Assembly: GCF_011397635.1 (NCBI RefSeq) | Contig: NC_064759.1 | Coordinates: forward strand, 24,328,428 to 24,392,427 | DNA length: 64,000 bases | Direction: 5' to 3' | Origin: Epinephelus fuscoguttatus | Lineage: Eukaryota > Chordata > Actinopteri > Perciformes > Serranidae | In this document: positions 35,401-46,907 of the stretch, one piece after another | How the letters are laid out: each line of letters opens with the position of its first letter | Numbering within the stretch: the stretch's first letter is position 1 | Notes under the pieces: model-generated | What the model saw: the letters and a program-made list of their open reading frames with translations, nothing else | Told to the model about the DNA's origin: nothing | Databases searched by the model: none | Position numbers and translations under genes: made by a program

Positions 35401-38364
35401 ACAGATATGTTTCGATGAAAACAGCGTTACTGTCAGAAAGATGATGCACATGTATTTTCCAGAAGTTTGAGAAAATTGTTTAAGCAATGCACGTTTCCTG
35501 GCTATGCATTCATTAGGGTAATCACCGGAAAATAATAACTGTTGTATTCTTGTTACATTAGAGGGAGCTGTTTAGCCTTTATCTACATACGGAGCAAGTT
35601 ATCTTTCACAAAGTCAGCCATGTTGTTCGACAGTAGCCCAGCACGGACAAACTAAACACTGGCTCTAAGTTGTCACATCCTACACCTTGGCACATGAGAA
35701 AAGTTTCAGTTGGTTGCAATTCACAAGCTCATCACTAGATGTCACTAGATCTCACACACTAGACGTTTATAAAGCGTCAATGGAAGCAGAGTGCAGAGCA
35801 TCGTACTTTGAAAACCACGCTGACCGGAGGGTAAAACAAATGGCACAACAATATGCAGCCAAGCTTGTAACTAGCTAAATACAACAGATTTCAGCATGTT
35901 GTTAGAGGACTAATTTATCAGAGAGCTTCTCATCAGAGAGGAAAAGGTAGACCTGTATTGAGGAACTCAATCTATCCTTACTTTGCTCAACTTTAAGAAA
36001 TAATCCCACTGAATGGCCATACTTTGATATTTACAACTCTTTGATTAAATCAGATGATCACCATTTTAACCTAACAAAGATTAGAAAACACTAACAAAAA
36101 ACACAGGCCTTGCATTGCTTAGCTCCTCAGGGTCACTCTGACCCACTGTTCAGAACAGTCAGCAACAAAACAGGATAAAGGGATTCCTTCCAACTGGCTC
36201 AGACATTTCATTTCCTGCTTTTTTCCCCTTTATTTTTATTAAAGCTTTTTTTTGTGTGGGATTTCTACGCTCAGCCATTGAACATTTAGATTGTAATCTG
36301 CCATGCTATGAATTAGTCACTTTCCCAAGAAATACAGATTATCTTGACTGTACAAAATGTGATGTATAAATGTATTCCCAAATATATATGTAAACAGGCA
36401 GTAAATGAGCGACATTGTTAGCAAACGATTGGATATGAAACATTGTCCTGTCAGTTTTTGCACAATACTGAAAGTAAACATGAACACTTTAGAAGAGTAT
36501 TTTCACTGTAACTTTCACAATAACATCTTGTGGTTTTCAGCCACAGACTGTTTCAGAATCCTGCCTCCCGCCAAACCAGTCAAAGTGATTTGGAAATGTC
36601 CCTTGCTGTGCTCAAAGCACAAAAAATTATGTTTAGCAATCACTCTGTCATCTGGAACTCTCAAACCAACCACAAAAGAAAAGTCCCAACGACAACGGCT
36701 GACACACTTTTCAATGCTGTGAACAGAGCAGTAAACAAATACAATTGCTGGGAGTTGAAGCAGACCTCTAGGCAGGAGACTAAGGGTGTTTTTGGACCCA
36801 AGGAACTTATAGTTTTAAGAACCCCACTTTTTGTATGGGCTGCACCGCAAGAACTAGGAATGATCAAAGTTCTCAGAGTGCCGTTTGAATGGATTTTTTT
36901 AGATCCTTTGGAACCAGAAGTAACCCCTCAGACACCCCTAGACCCTCACTATCCACTGCAAACAGTACTCTTTAAAATGTGGGCGGGGTTGTTGTCATTC
37001 ACTGATCTGTCCAGCAGAATAAAACAGGCTGCAGTGAGTCTCTTTTGATGAGACACTTAAAGGGACTACATCTTGCATTTCTTGTGCAACCCTGCTTTGT
37101 ATAATGACAATAAATGAACACTTATGCGATATCTGCTATATCTCTCTTTGACTACTACTAATTACTCACCTGTGGCCTCGACAATGCCCTCCAAGATAAC
37201 GATTATCTCAAACTGTTGTCGTCTAAGCTGCTGAGGGCCCAGCTCCCAAAAGGGGCTGTTAGAGTCAATATTGTGCTGAATGACTTGAGGCTCCACCAGG
37301 AAGAGTCGGTCTGACCCAGTTTCGTAGCCGAGGTCAATCTCCGTCTGCTCCAGTGGCAAGAACTCGCCCTCGGCTGTTTGGCGCGACTTGATTAACTTTG
37401 CACGGATCTTGGCATCCACCATGTGGCTTTCTCTCAGGTCCCCCAAGCGGAACATCAAACATAGCTGGTCATCACGGTTGGCAATAACGCAGGTGCGACT
37501 GAAAAGTAGTGTCTCAGCCCGCTTCTTAGGTCTGGATATTTTAACAAACATGCAACCCACCATGAGTGCATCTATCATGGACCCAACAATGCACTGTATC
37601 ATAACTAGCAGAACGCTTTCGTGGCAGGAGGGAGAAACAGTGCGTGACCCATAACCAATGGTGCGCTGCGTTTCTACGGAGAAGAGTAGAGCTGAGATGA
37701 AGCCATCTACACCTAAATAGCAGGGCCTTTGGTCTACAAGGTGTTCTACATGGGTGCTCAGGGGTCGCTCTTGCCCTAGGTCACCTCGGAAGAAAGCATT
37801 CAAGAAGTAGAGCCCAGCAAACAAGAACCAGGTGGTGATGTAGCACATCATGAATACAAATAGAAACCAGCGGTACTGAAGGTCCACAAAAGAGGTAAAG
37901 ATGTCAGACAGAAAGCGACCCCTCTCAGATATGTAGCCCAGGTTGACACGACACTTTCCATCCTTGGAGACATAGCGAATTTGCTCTCTGGTTTCTGGAG
38001 GAAGGGTGGGGGTTTGGTTACACTCACTCTCCAGGAGTTTACTCCGGGCTTTAGCCAGCCTCTCCACCTCTCTAGGGCTGGATATGTTGCTGTGTACAGG
38101 TGAGAGCTGGGTGCTGCGGAGGGGACTGTTAGTGACATGAAGGGGAGTTGTGCTGCCCATGTTAGGCACGCTGAGAGCATGGCGAGGGTAGCGCGACACA
38201 GTGTTGGTCTCTCTCAGTGACGAGCGACGCAAGAGGGCTTGCTCTGTTTCTGTGAGACCGAGGGTGGGTGGTGGAAGCAAGCAAATGTTACCACGAAAAG
38301 GGATATCTGTGGTGCTTTTATGCCTACGTATGGCTGTTGAAAGCTCTGGAGAATTCCCTGGCAT
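32098..38364 (-). CDS. Kir3/GIRK-type inward-rectifier K+ channel, whole gene
   Basis: Two coding exons (38364-37170, then 32441-32098) splice in phase (GCCACAG|GTGAGT to TTACACACAG|GCATG) to give VEATGMMCQAK and 512 residues from the first ATG used. The product is a plasma-membrane potassium channel subunit, four per channel. Visible parts are M1 (about 166-188), the extracellular cysteine pair C215/C247, the selectivity filter TIGYG (235-239), M2 with acidic D265, and a cytoplasmic domain with RPKKRAETLLFS, KSRQTAEGEF and the EWGARFEPCMTLEKG stretch. The RAETL and KSRQT motifs are Kir3-like; Kir2 channels have RNETL. The ~125-residue Ser/Pro-rich N-terminus is longer than usual for the family. 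It could be a fish-retained Kir3 paralogue such as kcnj19, but I cannot name it with certainty. Confidence 0.88.
32442..37169 (-). other. Intron of the GIRK-type gene
   Basis: 4.73 kb, GT-AG on the - strand. It holds a repeat copy at 35515-35790, AT-rich tracts, and a 36405-37048 region with long but unrecognised + strand open frames (probably an old repeat). No nested gene is supported. Confidence 0.7.
35515..35790. repeat. Dispersed inverted-repeat element copy (GCCATGTTGTT family)
   Basis: Shares a common block with 55245-55447 and 59167-59450: GCCATGTT(A/G)TTC(A/G)ACAG, AGCCCAG, then AAACACTGGCTCTA and GGCACATGAGAAAAGTTT. These are diverged copies of one fish element. Confidence 0.7.
37170..38364 (-). 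CDS. GIRK-type channel, main coding exon
   Basis: Encodes residues 1-398 and the first base of codon 399. The ATG at 38364 is the first in-frame Met in this exon. The frame is however open back to the acceptor at 38400 (reading RDADSPLPLADI before the Met), so translation might begin in an unseen upstream exon. An out-of-frame upstream ATG at 38396 opens a 60-codon frame overlapping the start. Confidence 0.88.
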
Positions 38365-38400
38365 GATGTCCGCAAGAGGAAGTGGTGAGTCTGCATCTCT

Positions 38401-40070
38401 CTGGAAAAAGCAAAAAAAGGTAATAAATGTTATTCTCCTCTCTCACAGGTTTGAATCTGAGTGCATTAAGTTCACTAGAACCAGAATGAACTTTCAGTCT
38501 CAATTTTCAAGCCAACATGACGCCGTTAAATCAAAGTTGTACAGTGTTTTCTTGGAAAATCCAAATCACTGCTTGCTGTGGAAAAGATATCAAATATGGA
38601 AGTATGTGAATATAATCATGAATAATAATAACAGTTTGAAAGTGTATGACAGTGCTTAAGATATTTTCCAAGTCCTCATAGTCTGTCTGCATGCAGGCAT
38701 GTGAGGAGACTCTGAGTTGTTAAACAGTTCTGTCTGATGTGTGAAATAAACAATATAAGACTGAGAAGACTCTGCTAAGCTTTTGGCATGTCTCTGTCCA
38801 TGTTGGTGCTTTACCAAGAGCTTCTCTGATCCAATTATTGTTATAATTAAACTTGTATATTCAAGTAAGACCAGCTGAGGCTTATCAAATTTACTTTATT
38901 ATTAAAAATAGACAAGAGTACAACTGCACTGCCTTACATTTATTACATAGCTCTCACACTGATTTCCCTCTCCCGAAGGTGTCGAATGGACAATCATGAT
39001 AGATTTTGGTTGGCAGGGCATGGACGTCCGCCGCCCCCTTGTCCCATCTTGGGTGGTCCCTGGAGGCCCCATGGTCCCTGTGCTTCCAAGGGATCAAGGA
39101 GACCCAGACTGGTCTCAAAGTTATATTTTCTTCATGCACCAGGACACATTAGAGAAATTCAAAGGCAAGAAACACCAGCAGCAGAGCATGGGTATGATCA
39201 TTTAGACGCCATTGATTTAGGACCTGAGGACATAGAAGAAGATTGTCACACAGGAGGTGTAACATATGGCAAGGGGAATGCCCAGCTCCTAAGAATAGAC
39301 TCAAACACTCTTAACACTTAGCTACAAATAACAAGAAAGAGCACAGAATGGTGACAGACAAGACAGCTCTGAGGGCTTTTTTTTCAGTAGTGTCACCCAA
39401 TTAAAAAATATTTAGTTTGAGTCGCTTTTGTCAAAGTAAAGCTGTTTTCAGAAGAGAAAAAAAACACAATTTCCAGATTAAATCTGAGATGAACTAACCT
39501 GAGGGCACCTGAAGGCATCCCATCAATCCATACCACACACAACACGAAAAACTTCCTAGTTCCAAGTAATGTTTTTACCCTGCATACTTCAACATTGGAG
39601 CAGCTCACACAAAGGGAGAAGCTTAAGGAGATCCTCTACTGGAGCTAAGCTTTATCATCCTGCTGTCTCAGCATCCTCCACAGTTGAGTGTACTCAGCTG
39701 CTCCTCTCATCTACACAGTAAAGGTTGCAAAGGTTCTCTCACTTACATAGACAATGTATACTACAATTAACCCTGATTTAACGCTTAACAAAAACAAAGC
39801 ACCTTAACAAGGCTATGATTTTCATTACAACTTAAAAAAGGAAAATACTTAAAGCATGCAGAAGTACATTTATACATAATCAAAAGGAATGTTTTAAGAT
39901 GCTCCCTTGAGTAAGTGAGCGGAGTACTGATCTGTCTGAGAATGAATAAAGAGATGTTAAAAGGTCAGTTGACTCATCATGGGGAGTACTGGTCAGCCTG
40001 TAACAACAGTTGCTCTCTGTAGGTAGGACCTTTGCAAAAGTTAATTAGACTAAGCCATGTGGCAGCCCTG
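38401..40070. other. Region upstream of the GIRK-type coding exon
   Basis: The first base is the intron side of the acceptor at 38400 (- strand TTTTTTGCTTTTTCCAG), so an upstream exon must exist. A GC-rich island at 38985-39115 stands out from its AT-rich surroundings and could contain that 5' exon, but I see no decisive splice donor. Confidence 0.35.
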
Positions 40071-40074
40071 TGAG

Positions 40075-40603
40075 GCTGTTCTATGAGCTAAATACTGTAA
40101 TGGTGTGGGGGATATTTTCTTGGCACACTTTGGGCCCCTTAGTACCAACTGAGCATGGTTTAAACACCACAGCCTACCTGAGTATTGTTGCTGACCGTGT
40201 CCATCCCTTTATGACCAGTGTACCCATATTCTGATGGCTACTTCCAGCAGGATAACGCACCATGTCACAAAGCTCAGATCATCTCATACTGGTTTCTTGA
40301 ACATGACAATGAGTTCACTGTACTCCAATGGCCTCCACAGTCACCAGGTCTCAATCCAACAGAGCACCTTTGGGATGTGGTGGAACGGAAGGTTCTCATC
40401 ATGGATGTGCAGCTGACAAATCTGCAGCAACTGTGTGATGCTATCATGTCAACATGGACAAAAATCTCTGAGGAATGTTTCCAGCACCTTGTTGAATCTG
40501 TGCCAGGAAGAATAAAGGCAGTTCTGAAGGCAAAAGGGGTCCAACCTGGTACTAGCAAGGTGTACCTAATAAAGTGGCTGGTGAGTGTATATTCCATTCA
40601 CTT
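40075..40603 (+). pseudogene. 3' half of a Tc1/mariner transposase
   Basis: The + strand frame 40218-40607 reads YFQQDNAPCHKAQIISYWF, then WPPQSPGLNPTEHLWDVVER. These are the second and third catalytic blocks of a DD34E Tc1-like transposase (Asp in QDNAPCH, Glu in TEHLWD). The segment ends in the element's terminal inverted repeat region, CCTAATAAAGTGGCTGG. The DNA-binding half and first Asp are missing, so the copy is dead. Confidence 0.85.
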
Positions 40604-40693
40604 ATAGTGGTTGTAAAACTCCAGCTTCTACTCAGTCAGCTGACTATGGGTGTCACCTTAAATTAATCTAACCACATTTGGCATTATCTCCTT

Positions 40694-41866
40694 CAAGGGG
40701 CAGTGTGTAATATTTGGCATGGTTTATTGTCAAATCTGAATCTGAATCTGAATATTCTACCCATTAATATGTTTATATAAGTGTATGATCGCTATAAAAT
40801 ACAATTAGTTTGGTTTTCGTAGCCTTATAATTATGCTTTTTTATATATACATATATATATAGCAAGGGCCTTGCTTTAGAGAGGTCGCCATCTTGCGCCG
40901 CCATGTATGTACGGCAGACCAAGTGGACAATCCAGCCAGCCAGAGAACGCGTTTCGCGTGTATAAATGAACCAACGAAGACAGTGGAAGGAAGGAAGGAA
41001 GAAGGAGGAGGAAACAGCAGAGAGTGTTAGTAGTTCGTTGATAGAGAGTAGTGAAAAGTTTTTTTAGTTATAAAGTTTGCGAATGGACCACACTTACCAC
41101 GCAACAGGAGAGAATGAACCCGAACCGTCATCTGCGAGGAAAAGAAGACGCAGCTTCACTCCTTGTGATGCACTTTCTGTGGAGCTTTTCCTCCTGATGA
41201 TATATCTCCCCAACAATGGCAGCAGTAGCACCGAATCCCATTCTGTGCATTCAGCCTCTCTTCTCGCCTGCTCAGCATCAAACACATGGAGTTCCTCATC
41301 TGTATGCTCCGGCTCAAACAGGTATGGCTCTGGATCTGTGTCCGCTACAAGAAACTCTTCATAATCGCGTTCAAAGTCGTCCATTGCAGCTACTATAGTC
41401 CGGAGATATTGCTAGGCTAAATAAACAGCTGAGCTCTGTTTACCGGCTACGCTGTCAGTCAGTGTGCGGGCTGGAGATTGGTGGAGCAGAGAGGGGAGGG
41501 CTGCCCCGCTGGGTACTGTAAGTGAGTATGTGTGTATGAAGTGTGTGTGTTACGCTAGAAGAGTCAGTTTGGGACAGAGTCTTTTACGTGCTACCCCCTG
41601 GAGTGTGTGGTAATGCTCCTCTGGTCTCCTGCTCGTGAGTGATTCATTACAATATTGTAACATGGTTTAGATTTCTAAATAAATATCGTCGCTAGATAGA
41701 CCTACTCCTGAAAAACTTGGGTCTGCGCAAGAGTTTTTGTCCCTACGAGGCCACCGTCATTTACTCGACGGGAGGGGTGAGCGAGTGAGCCCTGCAATCT
41801 AGAATTTGACCACTGATGTCACTGTTTTCAACGGTTTTCAACCCATTTTACACACTGGCCCTTTAA
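40694..41866. mobile_element. DNA transposon with CAGTGTGTAA termini and a small ORF
   Basis: The left end AAGGGGCAGTGTGTAA and right end TTACACACTGGCCCTT are inverted repeats 1.17 kb apart. On the - strand it encodes the 'PYLFEPE' ORF at 41384-41094. No transposase is seen, so it is non-autonomous. The superfamily is unknown to me. Confidence 0.65.
41094..41384 (-). CDS. Transposon-borne acidic ORF, PYLFEPEHTDEEL motif
   Basis: A 96-codon frame starts MDDFERDYEEFLVADTDPEP and then has PYLFEPEHTDEELHVFDAEQ. The same motif ([13 protein letters not shown]) opens the ORF of the element at 55.9-57.1 kb. In related fish repeat proteins this N-terminus precedes a Cys-rich P2X7-ballast-like segment; here the reading frame diverges after the motif and that segment is absent. 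It is element-derived, with unknown function, and probably a decayed or differently spliced copy. Confidence 0.5.
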   Translation of the reverse strand: MDDFERDYEEFLVADTDPEPYLFEPEHTDEELHVFDAEQARREAECTEWDSVLLLPLLGRYIIRRKSSTESASQGVKLRLLFLADDGSGSFSPVAW

Positions 41867-41884
41867 GCTAATCATTTAGTTGCT

Positions 41885-42121
41885 ATCAAGTTTTACTTGC
41901 TTTACAAACTTTCCTCCCTTTTGTTGCTGTCAGTTGTCTTTGTAGGATGAACATATGTAACCCTCCTAAACCCCCTTCAGGTCATCCACCGCCCAGTCCT
42001 ACTCCTCATCCCATCATCCTCATCCCTCAGCTATCCCTCCTTTCACCTCCACCACCAGTGTCTAGACTCCATCGGGGGGAATATTCCTACGCTACCCATG
42101 GCATCTCCACCCCCTAAATAT
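41885..42121 (+). repeat. Dispersed repeat shared with 18995-19196
   Basis: Second copy of the unclassified repeat described at 18995. Similarity starts around CAGTTGTC and ends near CACCCCCTAA. Confidence 0.65.
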
Positions 42122-43216
42122 TCAGGTCATGATGTGGTCTAATCACCAAAGAACTTTTCACCATTCACCATATTGTGCATTTACCCTTCAGTCAACTCTG
42201 GAGAATGTTGACATCCAGCTAAAATGAACTGAAAAAGGTGAAATGACAGCAGACACCAAAAATAAGGGACTGCCACAGTCACTGTCTTGTGGTAATTGCA
42301 ACATGGTTCACTTTATGCAGCATTAAACTGCTTTGCAAGCATGTATCCACTGTGCATCAGCATCATGCTCATCCAGAAATTCCACTTCAGAATGTTTGTG
42401 GTCATATGATCATCAACAAGATCGGTCTTATTTGGGGCAAACCTATACAGTTCGATGACACAAAGAAACCTTTTGTCTACATTTTTGTATTTATTTCCAA
42501 CTTTGTTGGCATGACAGTGTGGTTGGTCACGTTTCTTTAGGTTCACTTCTCTTTTCTTGACTGTCTCTGATTTTTGGACTTTTGCCATAGTAACCAAATT
42601 TGTAACATTTAAAGTATAATTACCAACACAGACTGATGACGAAGACAGGATGAAATGACACAATCCAAAGACATGCAGGCTTTCTAGCCTCTGTTTTCTG
42701 TTACCTGGAATCTGGAGCTTGTTACCTGCCTGTTTTGGACCACACCAGAGGCAGGATTTGGAGTTAGTGAGGTAACTTCAGGGTTAACTCTGGGTTATCA
42801 GTACTACGAAGCTGGTTCTCTTTTTACTGGGATAAATCACCATGGTAACATGCCGAACAGCTACCATGCTCCGGAGCAGGTAATGTTCAGAGTATCGGAT
42901 CACACCCTCTGACCAATCAGATCACTGAAGAACAAAGCATCCATGGACAAAAGTGTGGGGTCTCAGGTAAAAAAGAGGAGCCTATGTGTTGTTGAATCAT
43001 TTCAATGTTCCAGGGAACTATTCTACTGGTTTTGTAACAGAGTTCCGATGAAATATAAAGATTGTTTACAACACTAAACACATGATTTTAGCACCATTTA
43101 CTTTAGTCGAGTTGCTGACAGTGTTGCTATTTTTACAGTCTGATTCCATCACTTCTCCTCAAAGACTGACCTCATCAGTCATTAGCTAGGCTACTTTTCC
43201 GCCCTTTACTTTGGTA
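42122..43216. other. Intergenic, repeat-like, no gene
   Basis: 42770-42900 resembles a common fish repeat (GGTTAACTCTGGGTTATCAG, GATAAATCACCATGGTAAC), but its ends are not clear. No coding exon. Confidence 0.4.
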
Positions 43217-43490
43217 AAAGAAACAGTCTAGTGGGTTCCTGGTTTGTACCCAGGGTGGGGGAGCCCTTCTGTTCGGAGTTTGCATGTTCAGGGCAGGTTT
43301 TCTCCAGCTTTCTCCCACAGTCCAAAGACATGCAGGTTAGTTGGTGACTCTAAATTGACTGCAGGTGTGAATGTGAGTGTGTACGGTTGTCTGTCTCTAT
43401 GTGTCAGCCCTGTGATAGTCTGGTGACCTGTCCAGGGTGTACCCAGCCTCTCGCCTAGTGTCAGCTGGGATAGGCTGATAGGCTTGTTTG
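43217..43490 (+). repeat. SINE of the HE1/V-SINE-like type
   Basis: Contains the conserved body GAGTTTGCATGTTC, then CACAGTCCAAAGACATGCAG, TGGTGACTCTAAATTG, CTGTGATAGTCTGG and CAGCTGGGATAGGCT, which is widespread in fish SINEs. A degenerate B-box-like GGTTTGTACCC is present at the start; the A-box half is lost. Confidence 0.75.
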
Positions 43491-44889
43491 CTCCACCCTA
43501 GTGTTCCCCTCCACACCCTTGTTGTAAGCCAATCTCCATTTCCCTCCTTTTGCCTATGTCCTCCTGTGTCTCGTTCTTGTGGTTAGTGATTTGTGAATAT
43601 ATACCTGTCTGTTTCCCTTTGCACTTTGTCAGTTCGTCTGTGTATGGGTCATTCTTCAACTATGGTCAAATGTGGTCTCAAAAATTTTAGAAAATCAAAC
43701 ACATATTTTAGGTAATATTTTGATATGTTTTGCTTATCCATTATGTGTAGAAACACATTCTGGTAGCTATTGTGATGAAATTATTTAGATAATATATATT
43801 TTTTCTCATTTTAGTCGAACATTCAGAGGAAAGCATCATTTCCATCACACCACAAACAATGTGTTTTACAAACAAAATTATTTACAGAACTCATGTTTTC
43901 AAAACATTTCATGAAATTTCACACATAAATGATCCCAAATATATAAATATATTTATTTTCAGGATTGTAAGGACAATATTTTTCCATTGTTAAGATGACA
44001 AACACCTTTAAACTGTTTTACTGAATTCTTTCAATTAAGTTCTTTCATGACACAAACATGAGTTTTCCAATCCCAGATATGAATTGCAGCCATAGCTGCA
44101 TAATTTTCAAAACTACAAAATATTATTAGTGTGACTGTGTTATTTTTATAAATTTTATTTACAAATGTGTGATGTGATGGAAATGACATTGCGTGGTGGA
44201 AAAGACAACACGTGTTGGAAATGACATGTGACAACCAACATTGCTGAACAAAGTTCACTTTTATTATTAAAACAAAGTAACATCAGTCTTAACATTGTAA
44301 CATTTTATTAATGCACATTTAGATGGTAGACAATTGCTCCTTCCCTGCTCTCTATGCGCTAAAACCTACACACAAAACTACAATACTTCATTTCATGGCA
44401 ATCAAATTCAGACCATAGGTTTTTCCATCCTAAAAATGTTGAAACAGTAACGATTTGAAACTGACAAAGGCTTTCTAATCCAAACATATCATTTAACACA
44501 ACCTGACTCTTACAGTACACAGTATGTCCTCACATTGTTGGACCTTACTCCCCTCTCATTTTGAGCTGTCGCAGGTCCATGCTGGGCCATGCCAAGCTGG
44601 TAGCCTTACCAGCTCCTATCATCCCTGTAAAACTTGTTACAGTTCTAGCACACAATAGAAAATTCATAGTCATAAAATGTCATGTGATTGCTGTAAAACC
44701 TGTGTGCTAGCTGCCTTGCACTTTTTATCATATGCATTTTTTAAACTAATGCTCTCTCCAATACCAACATTAAATGAATGTTTAACTATGCTAAATCAAA
44801 CTTTTCAACATACGTATTTTGTAGTTGTTATGCATATGTATATAGCCAATTAATTCACAAACTGTCAGACTTGCATATGTACTTTGCCT

Positions 44890-45320
44890 TTATCCGTCAT
44901 AGTCAAGAGCAGAACATATTTCTGCCCAAACTGTGGGATCCAACATCACGTGCTTCTTTGTCACTTGCTGAGGCTCTGGTACCAGTCTGACAACATCTTT
45001 AGGTTGATACCAGATCACGTCCTCTCTCATTGGCCAGAAAAACCTGTTTCTGCCAACATGACTCATGGTTTTCACCAGAGCACAGCTGTCAGAGCCAACA
45101 TCTTGTATGATGCCTGGATAAGGATCCCCATCATAAGTGACCACACACCATTTTCCAATCAGTCCTTCATGAATGTCTGCAATGGACTGAGCTGTTGTGA
45201 CAGATGTGCTTGTGGATGCAGGATTCTCAGCGCCAGCCTCCGTGTATACTGTCTGAGGACCAAAACATTTGCAAAGATGGGGTTCTGAGCAGAAGCAGCT
45301 TAGAATACGCCAAGATATCT
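44890..45320 (-). pseudogene. Transposase C-terminal exon
   Basis: One frame reads SCFCSEPHLCKCFGPQTV, a Cys-rich patch. Further on it reads GKWCVVTYDGDPYPGIIQDV and RNRFFWPMREDVIWY, a small Tudor/chromo-like barrel pattern (V-YDG-YPG-I ... FWP ... D-W). The frame ends at 44890. An acceptor TCTCTGCAAG lies near 45330. Confidence 0.5.
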
Positions 45321-45473
45321 CTCCTGGTCTTGCAGAGACAATCTAGAGAAGCACATGGTATTGAAATTACACCACAAGACATGAATTAACATGAATGATT
45401 TACACCCATTAAAAAACACCTTTTCTTAAAAAAAAATGATGTGGATGTGGTGAAAAGATTTTACCTGATCTAT

Positions 45474-46100
45474 CTGCATTGTGCCCCAGATAGTCTGCAG
45501 GGCATCAGGAAGGAGACTATCCATTTCCTCAATCTCCTTCTCAGTGACATACATCAGTTTCACAGTAGATGGCTGTTTTGAAAGTTGCTCATACAGCACC
45601 CTTCCATTCGGAAGATCAATGCCGTTTGCCACTAGTGAGTCAGCCTGCCTTTTAACAGCTGCACCAATCCCATCAGCTGGGCCTTTGCCATGTCCTGCCT
45701 CCAGGAAGTTCCACGTGGTCCTTTTAAATCCCATCTGAAAGGGGATTTTGCTCAAAAAAAAGTTTTTCTTGGACCTATACTGGGTGGTAGGCCCATCACT
45801 GATAACATGCAGTGTGGTTACATCTGGGTTCAGTGTTTTAAGGTATGGGAGTACAGTGTTGAGATGAGCCCAGATGGCTGATGGGTCGTGGCGCATTGAT
45901 GAACTAATAGAACAGAGAGATATCACCCCAGTTTTGGTGTGGGCCACACCTATATGGAGAGTGGCTTGTTGATGGGAATCACCAAAATGGACTGCTTGGA
46001 TCTCATTTCCATATTTACACAGATAGTTTTCTGCAAAATCAATTTGCGTTCCAGGAAAGATATTATTTTTTTCTCCACTTCCTTGCTGATTTTGTTGCAT
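45474..46100 (-). pseudogene. Transposase catalytic-core exon, RNase H-like
   Basis: The reading frame contains TQIDFAENYLCKYGNE, then HVISDGPTTQYRSKKNFFL, then NFLEAGHGKGPADGIGAAVK. These are spaced acidic blocks with the look of a DDE/DDD nuclease (Asp in IDFAENY, Asp in SDGPTTQY, Glu/Asp in EAGHGKGPADG). A donor CAG|GTAAAA ends it near 45474. Upstream, the frame joins abruptly to the preceding block, so the central segment expected between the N-terminal part and the core seems deleted. The copy is not functional as it stands. Confidence 0.65.
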
Positions 46101-46253
46101 TGAATTCTTCGGGTGTACTGGAGTTTGGTAGCCCTTGTTTTGTTTGTTTTCATCAGCTTAGGTGAGAACCCAAACTCCTTTCTGGCAAAGCCGAGCAGGC
46201 GGTATTTCTTCAGGAGCTTACCAGCCACAACTTTAGAGATCACTTGCCGGTCT

Positions 46254-46907
46254 TTAGCAGTGTGCATATTTTGATATTTCTTTTTTTATCTGTGAAATAA
46301 TTGTGTTCTGAAACAAAAGAATTCTTCTTAAATCTTTTGTTCTTTGCTTCATCTGTTGTTTGGTTTTGAGCTTTGGTGAGTTGGCCATTTCTATTTTCTT
46401 CTTAAGTCTGTCACATCTTTTCTTGTATTTCTCCACCTTCCGCAAAGCATCATCAAGCTTCACAGTAGTTGCATAAAGGTCTCTGTAGACCTTTGCCCTA
46501 GTCTTTGCAACCCTTTTCCTCCCTCTTCTCTGTGCACAGTTATTATGTGCAGGAAGGTGAGGTGTTTCGGGTGGGTCAGTGGAGCTGGAGTTGGTAGGTG
46601 AGACATATTCTGGGTGAACAACCATGTCTTCTGGTGACTGTGGGGGTGTTGATCGAGCCATAAAATTCTCAACTGCAGCTAGTCTTTTCAACTTCTTGCA
46701 TCTGTTTTGTTGAGAAGTTCTCCACTGTCTTTGAACTTTTCTTTTCTCTCTGTGTGTCATTTCTGTCACAGATTTGACAACCCCTTGCTCTTTTTTTTTC
46801 AAGTATCCTTCTCTGTCTCTTTTTAGAAACTCATGGTATTTAACTGGATCTGATTTAAGTCTTTCTCTGTATGCCTTCGATCTCTCTGCTGTGGTCTTTC
46901 GTGCCAT
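46254..46907 (-). pseudogene. Transposase exon 1: basic coiled-coil DNA-binding part
   Basis: 217 codons starting MARKTTAERSKAYRERLKSD. The N-terminal 60 residues have the repeated Arg/Lys-rich 'AERxKAYRERLKxDP' pattern of this fish element family. A linker and a Lys-rich probable coiled coil (YKKRCDRLKKKIEM) follow. The frame ends in a stop, and the next block (46267-45950: KLLKKYRLLGFARKEFGFSP) lies in another frame. It probably supplies DNA binding and nuclear localisation. Confidence 0.6.

Noticed and set aside
36405-37048. Overlapping 105- and 172-codon + strand open frames inside the GIRK-type intron
   Set aside because: No recognisable motif; the sequence looks like an old dispersed repeat and lies antisense to the host gene.
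38954-39139. 61-codon - strand open frame in a GC-rich island
   Set aside because: Could be part of a 5' exon of the channel gene, but no convincing splice sites or domain; kept only as a candidate region.
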